Shown: positions 43,375-54,500 of the stretch, piece after piece
Numbering within the stretch: the first letter of the stretch is position 1
Layout: each line of letters starts with the position of its first letter
DNA from: Ananas comosus
Lineage: Eukaryota > Streptophyta > Magnoliopsida > Poales > Bromeliaceae
DNA length: 64,000 nt
Direction: 5' to 3'
NCBI RefSeq assembly: GCF_001540865.1
Contig: NC_033621.1
Location: forward strand, 19,939,787-20,003,786
Translations under genes and position numbers: made by a program
The notes under the pieces: generated by a model
Database searches by the model: none
Seen by the model: only the letters and a program-made list of their open reading frames with translations
Told to the model about the DNA's origin: nothing

Positions 43375-46300
43375 TCAAGCAGATAAATCAATCATTCCTA
43401 ATTCTCTTCTAAGTTGAGTGAACCTATCCTCACTAAGTGGTTTAGTAAAAATGTCCGCTAATTGATTACAAGTGTCCACAAATTCTATAGTGACATCTTC
43501 TTTTTGAATATGATCTCTAATAAAATGATGTCTAATTTCAATGTGTTTAGTTCTAGAATGTTGAATAGGATTTTTAGATATGTTGATGGCACTAGTATTA
43601 TCACATTTGATTGGAACTTGTTTTTGATGTACTCCAAAGTCCTCAAGGGTTTGTTTCATCCATAAAACTTGTGCACAACAACAACCTGCCGCGATGTACT
43701 CGGCTTCGGCGGTTGAAAGTGCAACCGAATTTTGCTTTTTCGAAGACCATGAGACTAAGGAGTGACCAAGAAATTGACAAGTCCCACTCGTACTTTTCCG
43801 ATCAACTTTGCATCCGGCAAAGTCGGCATCTGAAAAGCCAATGAGATTAAAATTAGTGCCCTTGGGATACCATAACCCTAAGTTGAGAGTCCCTTTAACA
43901 TATCTAAGAATTCTCTTTACAGCCACTAAGTGTGACTCCTTAGGTTGAGCTTGAAACCGAGCACACAAGCAAACACTAAACATAATGTCCGGCCGACTCG
44001 CGGTAAGATAAAGTAAACTGCCAATCATACCTCGGTAGAGTTTGATATCAACATCCTTGCCTTTTTCATCCTTGTCAAGTTTAGTTGAGGCACTCATTGG
44101 AGTGTTCGTCTCTTTTGAGCTTTCCAAGCCAAATCTTTTGATTAGGTCTTTTGCATACTTGGCTTGATTGATGAATATTCCATCTTTCATTTGTTTAACT
44201 TGGAGTCCAAGGAAGAATGAGAGCTCGCCCATCATGCTCATTTCAAACTCATTTTGCATTAGCTTAGAGAATTCTTTACAGAGAGATTCATTAGTAGCAC
44301 CAAATATAATATCATCCACATAAATTTGTACAATGAGAAAATCTTTATCCTTAATTTTGATAAATAATGTGGTGTCAACTTTTCCTCTTGAAAAATTATT
44401 TGAAGTAAGAAAAGTGCTAAGTCTTTCATACCAGGCTCTAGGAGCTTGTTTTAAACCGTAAAGTGCCTTTGAAAGCTTAAAAACGTGATCCGGAAAGTTA
44501 TGTTTTTCAAAACCGGGTGGTTGCTCAACATAAACTTCTTCGGAAATATATCCATTTAAGAAAGCACTTTTTACATCCATTTGAAATAATTTGAAATTCA
44601 TATAAGAAGCAAATGCTAGAAGAATTCGAATAGCTTCAAGTCTAGCAACCGGTGCAAATGTTTCATCAAAATCAATTCCTTCAATTTGGTTGAAACCTTG
44701 GGCCACTAGTCTAGCCTTGTTTCGAACCACAACACCTGATTCATCTCGCTTGTTTCGGAAGACCCATTTAGTGCCAATAACGGTATGATCACTTGGCCTT
44801 TCCACAAGCGTCCAAACTTGGTTCCTCTCAAATTGGTTAAGTTCTTCTTGCATCGCAATGAGCCAATTTTCATCATTGCTAGCTTCAACAAAATTTTTAG
44901 GTTCAATTTGAGATATGAAAGCCAAGTGGTCACAAAGTAATCTAAGAGAGGATCTTGTTTTGACTTTTTGACTTGGATCTCCAATGATGGAGTCCTTGGG
45001 ATGATAAGTGGCGAATTTCCACACTTTAGGTAAGGGAGTGGGTTCAATCTCTTTAGAGATTAACTCCTCACTTTTCTTAGATGGTTCAACTTCTTGGGGT
45101 GTGGAGTTTATATTTAGCTTCTCAAAGTCAAGAAGATCATCTTCATAAGAAAGATCCTTTCCCTTATATTCTTCAAAAAGAATATGCATACTTTCCTCTA
45201 TTATTAAAGTTCGTCGATTATACACTCGATAAGCTTTACTAGTAGAGGAATAACCCAAGAATATAGCTTCATCGGATTTAGCATCAAACTTTCCCAACTT
45301 GTCTTTTGTGTTTAAAATGAAACATTTACAACCAAAAATTTTGAAGTAACCAATATTGGGAGTTCTATTATGCCATAATTCGAAAGGAGTTTTCTCAAGG
45401 ATTGGTCGAATTAGAACACGATTCATAATATAGCAAGCCGTGTTTACGGCTTCGGCCCAAAAATATTTAGGCAACTCCCCCTCAATTAACATAGATCTAG
45501 CCATTTCTTGGAGAGATCTATTTTTGCGTTCAACGACCCCATTTTGTTGAGGTGTTCGAGGGGTAGCAAATTGATGTTCTATTCCCAATTCATTGCAAAA
45601 CTCTTCAAAGTTATGATTTTCGAATTCACCTCCATGATCACTTCTAATTTTGGAAATTATACAATTCTTTTCATTTTGAACACGATAGACAAAGTCCTTG
45701 AAGGATTTAAAAGTATCATACTTGTGTCTTAAAAATAAAGTCCAAGTAAATCTTGAGTAATCATCAACAATTACGAAAACATAGTTGCTTCCACCAAGGC
45801 TAGAGACATCAATTGGTCCAAAGAGATCCATATGAATTAACTCTAAAGGCCTAGTTGTTGAGACAACATTTTTGGGTTTAAAAGATGATTTTACTTGCTT
45901 AGCTTGAGCACAAGCATTACAAACCTCACCTTTGGCATAGTCTATTTTAGGTAATCCTTTCACAAGTTTTCTTTTGGAAAGTTTAGAAAGAGAGTCCATA
46001 TTAGCATGTGCTAACCTTCTATGCCAAAGCCAAGATTCGTTAGTTTGAACTGAAAAACATTTTTCACCTTCATGTGAGAGTTTGCCTAAATCAACGGTAT
46101 AAACATTCTTGGATCTAAAACCCATAAAAGCTACCTCATTTGTAGAAGGATCAAGAATGCTACAATGAGATGCTTCAAATTTTACAAAATAGCCTTTATC
46201 ACATAATTGACTAATACTTAGTAAATTATGTTTAAGGCCATCAACTAAAAGAACATTGGAAATGTTAACCTTTTCATCACCGATTGTGCCGATTCCAATG

Positions 46301-46449
46301 ATCTTTCCTCTAGTGTTGTCTCCAAAGGTGACAAATCCTCCATCTTTCATTTCAATTGATTTAAACTTGGTTTGATCCCAAGTCATGTGTCTTGAGCATC
46401 CGCTATCTAAGTACCATTTGTCACTTGCACCTTTTGATTGGAGACACAC
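43375..46449 (-). CDS. pol: SIRE-type copia pol (protease, integrase, RT, RNase H)
   Basis: An open frame of 1024 codons. It begins directly after an in-frame TAG (46450-46452) and its first codon is GTG, so it has no ATG start of its own near the end and must be expressed with gag or from a processed RNA. Protease: WYLDSGCSRHM (about residue 12). Pre-integrase: WLWHRRLAHAN with CNAC. Integrase core: HMDLFGPI, RSDHGGEFE and NGVVERKNRSLQEM. RT: WVFRNKRDESG, QMDVKSAFLNGY and YVDDIIFGATN with an intact YVDD. RNase H: SDADFAGC and ALSTAEAEYIAA. All catalytic motifs are present and no internal stop is seen. Confidence 0.93.
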   Translation of the reverse strand: MCLQSKGASDKWYLDSGCSRHMTWDQTKFKSIEMKDGGFVTFGDNTRGKIIGIGTIGDEKVNISNVLLVDGLKHNLLSISQLCDKGYFVKFEASHCSILDPSTNEVAFMGFRSKNVYTVDLGKLSHEGEKCFSVQTNESWLWHRRLAHANMDSLSKLSKRKLVKGLPKIDYAKGEVCNACAQAKQVKSSFKPKNVVSTTRPLELIHMDLFGPIDVSSLGGSNYVFVIVDDYSRFTWTLFLRHKYDTFKSFKDFVYRVQNEKNCIISKIRSDHGGEFENHNFEEFCNELGIEHQFATPRTPQQNGVVERKNRSLQEMARSMLIEGELPKYFWAEAVNTACYIMNRVLIRPILEKTPFELWHNRTPNIGYFKIFGCKCFILNTKDKLGKFDAKSDEAIFLGYSSTSKAYRVYNRRTLIIEESMHILFEEYKGKDLSYEDDLLDFEKLNINSTPQEVEPSKKSEELISKEIEPTPLPKVWKFATYHPKDSIIGDPSQKVKTRSSLRLLCDHLAFISQIEPKNFVEASNDENWLIAMQEELNQFERNQVWTLVERPSDHTVIGTKWVFRNKRDESGVVVRNKARLVAQGFNQIEGIDFDETFAPVARLEAIRILLAFASYMNFKLFQMDVKSAFLNGYISEEVYVEQPPGFEKHNFPDHVFKLSKALYGLKQAPRAWYERLSTFLTSNNFSRGKVDTTLFIKIKDKDFLIVQIYVDDIIFGATNESLCKEFSKLMQNEFEMSMMGELSFFLGLQVKQMKDGIFINQAKYAKDLIKRFGLESSKETNTPMSASTKLDKDEKGKDVDIKLYRGMIGSLLYLTASRPDIMFSVCLCARFQAQPKESHLVAVKRILRYVKGTLNLGLWYPKGTNFNLIGFSDADFAGCKVDRKSTSGTCQFLGHSLVSWSSKKQNSVALSTAEAEYIAAGCCCAQVLWMKQTLEDFGVHQKQVPIKCDNTSAINISKNPIQHSRTKHIEIRHHFIRDHIQKEDVTIEFVDTCNQLADIFTKPLSEDRFTQLRRELGMIDLSA

Positions 46450-46462
46450 CTACAAAAACAAA

Positions 46463-48187
46463 TCAAGTTTTTAACTTTGGTACCCAAGTGAGATTGGGTC
46501 CTTTTGTGTTAGATAAACCTTTCACAACCCAAATTTGGTTAAGTTTAGGATTCTTCTTATATTTACAAGAGGAAATATGATGTCCTTTAATATTACAATA
46601 GGAACAATGCAAAGTTGGGTTTTGAGTTGTACTTTTAACAAAAACCTTTCTCTTAGCTTTTGTCAATTTAACATTGTTTGGATTAGGAGCATAACCTATC
46701 CCAAACTTTTTGAAGTTTACAACTTGATTTCCAAGCATCATATTTAGATACTTGGTTCCTCCAACGAATTTCTCAAGAGTTCTCTTAGTTTCACCTAAGC
46801 TAACTTTGAGTTGTTGGTTTTCAACTTGAAGTTTTTCAAATTGTTTGTCATAATGAAGAATTGGCTTAAAATTTAGATCTTCAATTTTCTTCTTTAATGC
46901 TTCATTTTCACGAATGAGACTACAACATGTCTCATTAGCTTGTTTAAGCTCTTTCGTGAGTAAAGAGTCCTCATTTTCAAGTATTAAAGAAGGATTTGAA
47001 GTTGAAAATTTTAAGTTGTTAACCTCCATCTCTAATAAGGCATTTTGCTTTTTGAGAGATGTATACTTGGGACCCAAACTTTGTAGATTATCATATAAAG
47101 AAAAGAAAGCTTCTAAAAGTTCTTCATAACTTAAATTGTTTACCTCATCTTCAAGAGCCATAAGACATAGGATTGAGCTTTGCTCCTCGAGGCAAATTTG
47201 GGCAACTTCGTTTTCCGATTCATCATCGCTAGATTCGTCGGGGGCGTCCCAATTTAGTGCATTGAAGGCTTTCTTTTTCTTGTCTTTCTTAAAGGTTTTG
47301 TTTGGAAGAGTGCATTCACTTTTCAAATGTCCCGGTTTATTACAATTGTAGCAAATGATACCTTTCTTGAATCCTTCACCTTTGAACCCGTCTCGTTTAG
47401 GTCTCCTCAAGTTGCGCTTCTTGATTAGTCGATCGAGCCTTTTTGAAATCATAGCGATTTCTTCGCTCGAACCTTCTTCGCCATCTTCACTCTCGGAAGC
47501 AATGACTCCCTTAAGTGCAAGGCTTTTCTTTTTCTCAGGAGCCTCTTCGTTGTCATATTCTTTGAGGCGTTGTTCATGCGCCATGAGTGATCCAACAAGT
47601 TCATCAATTTTTACTTTGTCCAAGTCATGAGCTTCTTGGATAGCCGTAACCTTAGGTATCCAACTTCTTGGTAGTACACGAAGAAGTTTTCGTACCAAGT
47701 CCGATTGAGGAAAATCCTTACCTAAGGCTTTCAAGCTATTTATAATGTTAGTAAATCTTGTGAACATATTCGAAATGGATTCACTTTCCTCCATTTTGAA
47801 TAGTTCATAATTTGACATAAGCATGCTTATTTTAGATTCCTTCACCCTAGAAGTACCTTCATGAGTAACTTCTAATTTATCCCAAATCTCTTTAGCCGTT
47901 GTACATGTAGAGATTCGGTGAAACTCTTCTCTACTGAGAGCGCAAAGGAATGAATTGATAGCTTTAGCATTCAATTGAAAGCGAAATTTTTCGGCTTCAT
48001 TCCATTCCGCTCTTGATTTTGATGGAGCGATATAACCACTTTCGATTATATCCCAAATATCAAAATCTAGAGATTGAAAGAATATCTTCATTCTAATCTT
48101 CCAAAAAGGATAATCGGTCCCATCAAAAAATGGTGGCCGAACAATAGATTGTCCTTCGATATTCTTTCCCGTGGATGCCATTCTCAC
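46463..48187 (-). CDS. gag: SIRE-type copia gag (574 aa)
   Basis: Gag of the SIRE-type element. The ATG at 48187 lies 32 bases from the PBS; a second Met (residue 3) is also possible. The gag core (PPFFDGTDYPFWKIRMKIFF, IWDKLEVTHEGT, LPRSWIPKVTAIQEA) spans about residues 15-215. A zinc knuckle CYNCNKPGHLKSEC is near residue 280, and a second, CSYCNIKGHHISSC, near 535. A long coiled-coil stretch (about 370-490) lies between them. It ends at TGA 46463-46465, and pol follows after 13 bases in a different frame. Similar in build to the stranded gag at 1658-3295. Confidence 0.92.
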   Translation of the reverse strand: MRMASTGKNIEGQSIVRPPFFDGTDYPFWKIRMKIFFQSLDFDIWDIIESGYIAPSKSRAEWNEAEKFRFQLNAKAINSFLCALSREEFHRISTCTTAKEIWDKLEVTHEGTSRVKESKISMLMSNYELFKMEESESISNMFTRFTNIINSLKALGKDFPQSDLVRKLLRVLPRSWIPKVTAIQEAHDLDKVKIDELVGSLMAHEQRLKEYDNEEAPEKKKSLALKGVIASESEDGEEGSSEEIAMISKRLDRLIKKRNLRRPKRDGFKGEGFKKGIICYNCNKPGHLKSECTLPNKTFKKDKKKKAFNALNWDAPDESSDDESENEVAQICLEEQSSILCLMALEDEVNNLSYEELLEAFFSLYDNLQSLGPKYTSLKKQNALLEMEVNNLKFSTSNPSLILENEDSLLTKELKQANETCCSLIRENEALKKKIEDLNFKPILHYDKQFEKLQVENQQLKVSLGETKRTLEKFVGGTKYLNMMLGNQVVNFKKFGIGYAPNPNNVKLTKAKRKVFVKSTTQNPTLHCSYCNIKGHHISSCKYKKNPKLNQIWVVKGLSNTKGPNLTWVPKLKT

Positions 48188-48218
48188 TTAGATTTTAATC
48201 TAAATAATGTGAGACCTC

Positions 48219-48230
48219 GCTCTGATACCA
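48219..48230 (-). other. primer-binding site of SIRE-type element
   Basis: GCTCTGATACCA on the plus strand, TGGTATCAGAGC on the minus strand; a two-base gap separates it from the LTR at 48233. Confidence 0.94.
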
Positions 48231-48232
48231 AT

Positions 48233-49637
48233 TGAGGATCAAAATGGCAACCTAAGAGGGGGGGTGAATTAGGTTTCTAAAATAAAAATCCAAATAATCA
48301 AGCAAATTAAAAAACCGATGCAAATAAAAGAAATGCAAACTCGAAAAGCACACGATCAATTTGTTTCGAGGTTCGGCACTTTGCCTACGTCCCCGCCAAC
48401 TTCTCAACACTCGAGAATGTTGGATCTCCACTAGATGATGCTTTTGCGGGCAAGCACCAAGCCTTCACATCAACTCCTTCTTCTTTCAAGCTTCAAGAAT
48501 TTGCTTCTCTCTCTTTTTACAAGATTAAATCTCACTACAAGTTTCACTCAAGTTTAGAGAGAGAATTGAGAGCTAAGAGTATTAAGATCACTGAAGTTTT
48601 TAAGCTCAAATGAACTATCAAGTTGTTACTGAGAGAGGCCTCAATATCATCTATTTATAGCCTCGGGCAGCCTCTGTCGGTTGCACTTTCGGGCGCCCTA
48701 AAACTATTTCCGGGCGCCCAGAAGTTTGTGCACGCCAGCTGCCTGTCGGACCACGTGCGCCGCTTTTCTTGACTTTGTATGTTTGGGCCGTCAAAAATTT
48801 GTGGGCGCCCAGATCTCGAGGAACAGCTTTTCTGACACGCGCAGCTTTTCTTGACTTCGTAAGTTCTGGGCCGTCAAAAGTTGTGGGCGCACAGAACACG
48901 AGGAACCGCTTTTCTGACACGCGCCGCTTCCTCTGGATTTGGGCCATCAGAAAATGTGGGCGCCCAGATCTCGAGGGACAACTTTTCTGACATGCGCCGT
49001 TTTTCTGGATTCGAGCCATCAAAAGTTGTGGGCGCCCAGATCTCGTGCTGACTTTCTTGCCAGACAGCCCAGATTGCGTGCGCCGCTGCTTCCGTAAAAT
49101 CTGGGCGCCCAGATTTCGCGCCGCCTGTTGTCGCAACCTGTCAAGTCAAACAGTCTTTGTGTTTCTGGATCACCCGAACAGCAAACAGGCAGGATCCAAA
49201 AGGTCTCAAAAGATTCGGATCCACTTTCGGGCGCCCAGAACAGGGTCCAGAAATTGCAACTTTACAGAACACAGAATTTGAGCAATTTTTGAATATTTAA
49301 AAGTCCTTTTCACCTAATCATAAATTTAGAAATTTGTTTAAGTGATCTATAAGGTGATAAGATGAATAGTTTAAACTTAGCTCAAAATTTCTCACTCTAA
49401 TCATAAAGCATAATATTAATCAAATTAAGAATGGAGAGAGTGAGTTTGTCTATTTGACAAAAGAAGCAAACACAGCTTCAAGTGGTGACGCTTGGTGCTA
49501 GACTATTGTCCATCTTGAATCCTTTTTGAAGATAGAGAGATCTAAAACACAAGACTCAAGATAAAAGATTAGTCCAATAATCGTGATTATTTGTTATCAT
49601 CAAAATCTAATAGACGATTAGGGCCACTGGGCCAACA
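48233..49637 (-). repeat. 5' LTR of SIRE-type element
   Basis: 1405 bp, TGAGGATC...GGCCAACA on the plus strand. It contains the same GGGCGCCC array and TATA box as the 3' LTR. In element orientation this copy would drive the genomic transcript. Confidence 0.93.
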
Positions 49638-51571
49638 GACTTCTCACGGAATGTTTGGGTGAAATTTCTCAAGTCGAAAGGTGAGGCATTTCAAGCATTT
49701 AAGCACTTCAAGGCCGAAGTAGAGAATCTCACCGGATGCCGCATTAAAGTTCTCCGATCGGACAATGGTTCGGAGAACAAATCTAAAGAGTTTGAGCTCA
49801 TTTGTAAAGAGAATGGCGTCTCAAGACACTATACAAATCCGTATGATGCACAACAAAATAGGGTGGCCGAGAGGATGAACCGTACATTGATGGAGCGGGC
49901 TCGTAGCATGTTGAGCAATGCCAGTTTGGAGCACGAGTTATGGGCCGAGGCCGTGTCCATGGCATGCTATCTTGTCAACCGCTCACCTTCTATGTCTATA
50001 AATGGGGAACTCATTGTGATTATTCTAATGTAAAAATATTTGGTTGTCATGCTTATGCATTGGTCCCTCGTTGTCAAAGAACTAAGCTAGATTCAAGATC
50101 AAGAAAATGCATATTTGTTGGTTATACAAAAGGTGTGAAAGGATACCAGTGATGGTATCCGGTGGCCCACATAATTATCACAAGTTGTGATGTTCATTTT
50201 GATGAATCAAATGTGTTGAAAAAGGGTGTAGAACATGAAAGCATCGAGGAGGAAGAAATTCGAAATGATACTCAAAATTTTGAGCTACCATCTTCAACTT
50301 TCTCACCAAATGAAAATATTGAATCGGAGGATACACTGGTTGAATATGGTGAGGTCGATGATCAAATCCATGAAAATTCTAATGAAGGGGAAAGTTCTCA
50401 TGAAGGTGGAGAAATATATGACTTGTCTCGACGTTCTACCAGAGAGTAGCACACACCTTTGCATTTGAATGATTTTGTAGATCCAAGTACATTTCGGGCA
50501 CTAATTGTGGAATAAGAAGAGCCATGTACATTTCTAGAAGCCATAAATTCTATTGATGCAAAGCATTGGAAAGAAGCAATGGAGGAAGAAATTGTGGCAC
50601 TTCACAAGAATGAAGCTTGGAATTTGGTGGAGTTACCAAAGAGCCGGAAAGCAATTGGTTGCAAGTGGGTGTACAAAATCAAAAGAGGAACCGATGGGAC
50701 AATTCAAAGATATAGAGCAAGATTGGTTGCTAATGGCTTCGCACAAAAGGAAGGTATGGATTTCTTTGAAGTATTTGCTCCCGTTGTTAAATTGGTTTCT
50801 ATTCGGCTTGTTCTTAGTCTTGTTGCTATGAATGATTTGGAACTTGAGCAATTAGATGTTAAAACGGCATTTTTACATGGAGATTTAGAAGAAGAAGTTT
50901 ATATATATCAACCTCAAGGCTTCATAGAGAAGGATAAGGAACATCTTGTATGCAAGCTCAAGAAATCATTGTACGGGCTCAAACAAGCATCAAGACAATG
51001 GTATCGAAAGTTTAACACTTTTATGCTAAGCCGTGGATTCCAAAAAAGTAAGTATGATTATTTGTCTACTTAAAATTCTGCAAAGATGGTACTTTTATGG
51101 TTTTGGTGTTGTATGTGGATGACATGCTTATAGTATGTAAGGACAAACTAAGGATCAATGAACTCAAGAGTGAATTGAGTAAAGCCTTTGAAGTAAAAGA
51201 TCTCGGACCGGCACGTCAAATTCTTGGCATAGAGATTTGGCGAGATAGGCAAAATGGCACATTATCACTTTCACAAAAAGGATTTGTAGAAAAATTGGTA
51301 TGCAAGTTTGGCATGAGTAAAGCAAAGGTGTTAAAGACACCATTTGCATATCACTTCAAATTATCTTCCGAGCAAAGTCCAAAGACAGAGGAGGAAAAGA
51401 AGTTAATGAATCAAGTTCCTTATTCAAGTGTTGTAGGTAGCTTGATGTTTGCCATGGTGTGCACACACCCGGACATTGCATATGCCGTTGGTGTTCTTAG
51501 CCGGTTTATGGCAAACCCGGAAAGGTGCATTAGGAAGCGGCGAAATGGGTTCTTCGCTATTTAAGAGGTAC
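49638..51571 (+). pseudogene. pol: old copia integrase core and reverse transcriptase
   Basis: This continues, after the GACTT duplication, the integrase that stops at 39487. VLRSDNGSENK holds the second Asp and NRVAERMNRTLMERA the catalytic Glu. A frame change near 49990 and stops near 50150, 50448 and 50515 follow. RT starts near 50553 (WKEAMEEEI, GCKWVYKIKRGTDG, QLDVKTAFLHGDLEEEVY), is broken at 51073, and resumes in another frame at 51097 (VLYVDDMLIVC, intact YVDD; KDLGPARQILGIEI). It ends at AAGTG, where the solo LTR starts. Inactive. Confidence 0.88.
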
Positions 51572-51576
51572 AAGTG

Positions 51577-54500
51577 TGTAAGGACTGAGATTTTGACAGT
51601 GTAGCCAGACTCTCTGTTGACCATGTTTTTGTGTGTAATTTAATTATAAAAGTACTCGTCAAGTTTCGGGAGAAAACGAATTAGAATGGAGATTTTACGC
51701 GATCTTTACTTTTCACTTAAAGTGAATAGTAACTCAGTTTTCTGGAGAAGCCACGGTGTAGAGTTGCCTTTCGGCGCGTATTGGACTCCGTTCATAGCGA
51801 TCCAATAGCTCGTTTTTAATGGTTTTGCCATTCTGGAACCATTGGCGCTGACGGATTTCAGGTTTGACACACGGTTTTTGAGAAAACTAATGATGCATAT
51901 ATTATATGTATTTGTGTGTCGCTTTGCCAGTTGGAGAGAGGATAGGTTTTGTCGCGAATCCGTGACCAAACGAGGCGAAACAAAATCATGGGTTTGATGT
52001 CTCTGTCGTGCTGATCGCATTGGTGTGATCCGTTCGCACATCCGACGGACGGATCTCCGGATATTGTGCGTTGACCGAGAAGGGGTCTTGGATGGCAAAA
52101 TGGTAATTTTGAGAAAAGGGCAACATTTTATGTACCGTTTTAAGTGAAATCGATTATGGGGGTGTGTTCGCGCGTCTTACTCACGCTGTGGAGGGCTTGG
52201 TTGAAATTAACCATCTTCGGAGGACTAGTTTGTAATTTAGCCAACTTGTATATAAGTATGTTCTAGGGTTTACTTGGTCCAACCCTAACCCTAGCCCATG
52301 CCACCCTGAGCTGAGACCCTCGCCGTCTCCCTTTCTCCCCCTGACCTAGCCGCGCACCTCCCGGCCGTCCCCCGACCCTCGGCAACCTCCCCCGCCGGTT
52401 GCCGTCGTCCCAGTGGGCCGCCGCCGCCCCCTCGGCCCACCTACGGCCGGCCCAGACCTGCTCGGGCTGAGGGTGAAGCAGAGCCTCCCCCTCGTGTCGC
52501 AGCTGCTTGGGACCGGCCTCACGGCTTCCCTCTGGCCTCTGGTAGTCCACCGTTGGCGTCCCTAAGCTCCCCGCCGGCCGCCGTGGCCGCAGCTATCCCT
52601 GGACCCGAGCCCTAACCGTGCGGGCTTAGGTTGCTCCACCGCCGCCGCCGCCTCCCGCCGCCATAAGACGCAAGCCCCGGCCTCCCCACGTGGGCTACAC
52701 CCGTCAGCCGCCGGCGCGCCCGACGCAGAGCCGCCGACGGCCGTGCCCTAGATCCCACCGTTCCGATAAGCATAGTTTAGGATTTTTGGTTGTTGTTCTG
52801 GTTTGTGCACGATTTTTTGGAGATCCGAGATGCCTCCGAAGGTGAGCACGGTGATCGCCGGTCAGTGCCAATCACAGTGCTCACCTCACTTTGGATCAAT
52901 GGATTCCGATTTGGCCTGTTCGGCGCAGTTTTTCCCGAGTGTGCGTTGTTTGCAGAATTTTCAGGTTGCTCCCACGCCTCCCACAGTGAGCCATTGTGCT
53001 CCGGACTGTGAGCACAGCCTCCGGCATGTCGAGACCTATCAGTGCATGTCTCGGCTGAACTCGCAAGTCTTCGGTTTGCGTTAACGAGCCACAAAGTCGC
53101 CTTATATACATAAAATAATAGGATTTTATGTAAAGAGAGGGACTTATATGCAATTGTACATCTTGTGGCTACTGTAGGCTGTAGGTAAGTGTATGTGGTG
53201 ACCTCTGGACTGATTGTCCAAGGTCCAATAGCCTTCGTGGAAATCGAAAGTCGATTTCGATGCGTTTGTCGGCGAAATTCGCCGGCGGAAGGCAGTTTCG
53301 ATTCGGATTTCATCCGACGGTGTTTGTTTGCCCTGAGGGTTGTCGCTGAGCCTTGTCAACTAGTCACCATCGTCATATCATGGGTTCGGAGATGGCGGGT
53401 GAGCGACGATGGGTTCTGGTGCCGAAATTGACACTTTTGGGAACCCGGATCCGAACAATTATCCGACGATAATTGTTTGGTTATGTATTCTCGTGTTTGC
53501 CGCCAAGATATCCAAATTGATGAGTTTTGTGGCAGTGGATGACTCGTGGCACGAGTCAGTGAGTTTCGGGACACTTAGTGGGTCCCGACGGCGTCCCGGT
53601 GTGATTCCGGCAAGTTACGGTGATCGATTTTGTAAAACCGATTTTCGGAGATTTGTGTGAGGGTTCGTGAGTCGTGTACCTTGGTTTTGTGGGTTGGATA
53701 CTGACCCGATAGATCTTCGTCGGTCCGGTTGACTTGTGCGCACCCAATTTTTCGACGCAACATTGACAGGTGGGTACTTCGAGCTGGTAGTCGGTAAGAT
53801 CGTTTCACTTTCCTCTCACTTGCTCTTGCTCTTGTATATCAATACCTTAGTCTCTACATGTCGGTTACTTTTGTTTATCGTTCGTATATATACCTTGTTG
53901 CTTGCATGACAGTAGTCGCTGATAGACATGTAGAGCAGGCTTGCATATGTTGTATATCTATGGACCTTGGGTCCAGACAACACATCGACTCCTTTGTCGT
54001 GTGTTTCGATTTAGTTGATTGTGGTTTGGTGTTGTACACCCTTGCATCTAGCTTCGGCCAAGGCACTAATTTTCTATCGGTTTTTGCATTGAGTATATCA
54101 GTATGATTTAGTCACAGCACTGTGGTGTAGTCCTAAACACCGGTCGGTTTGGCCACCGACCAGGTGGTGTACTTATCTAGATGGGTGTCCAGTGGATGCG
54201 TGGATCAAGTCAGTGTATGCATTATGACAGGCAACGCTTGAGGTCTGCGGACCAATATGGCAGGTACCAGATTGGGTTTGATTTGAATTATTCACCTTTG
54301 AGGCATATGTTCAGTTGTGATTCGGTTACAGTAGTAGTTTGATTCTTGCTCATTTATTATTCTGTTTCTATTACTACTGTAGTTGCTCTTGTATCATGCC
54401 ATTTACATATCTGTTGTTCTATCTCCTTTGTTTTTCGGTGAATACGATGTGCCTTCGTGGCTCTGTCGTACCCACTAGAAAATCTTGATTGTGGTTTCTC

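Larger units (their letters stand above)
39493..49637 (-). mobile_element. complete SIRE/Maximus-type Ty1/copia retrotransposon
   Basis: A 10,145-bp element flanked by the TSD GACTT (39488-39492 and 49638-49642). On the minus strand: 5' LTR (49637-48233), PBS, gag (48187-46463), pol (46449-43375), GC-rich spacer, third ORF (42447-41206), polypurine tract and 3' LTR (40889-39493). The LTRs (1405 and 1397 bp) differ by roughly 25-30 substitutions and a few indels by my eye count, about 2%, so insertion is recent relative to its host. Long LTRs, a gag with coiled coil and an extra ORF after pol identify the SIRE/Maximus lineage. Gag, pol and the third ORF are each open; activity is not shown. 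Confidence 0.93.

Noticed and set aside
52263..53313. Several open frames in the GC-rich part of the solo LTR
   Set aside because: Low-complexity Pro/Arg/Ala composition from GC-rich DNA; not conserved in the homologous solo LTR at 6144-21794.
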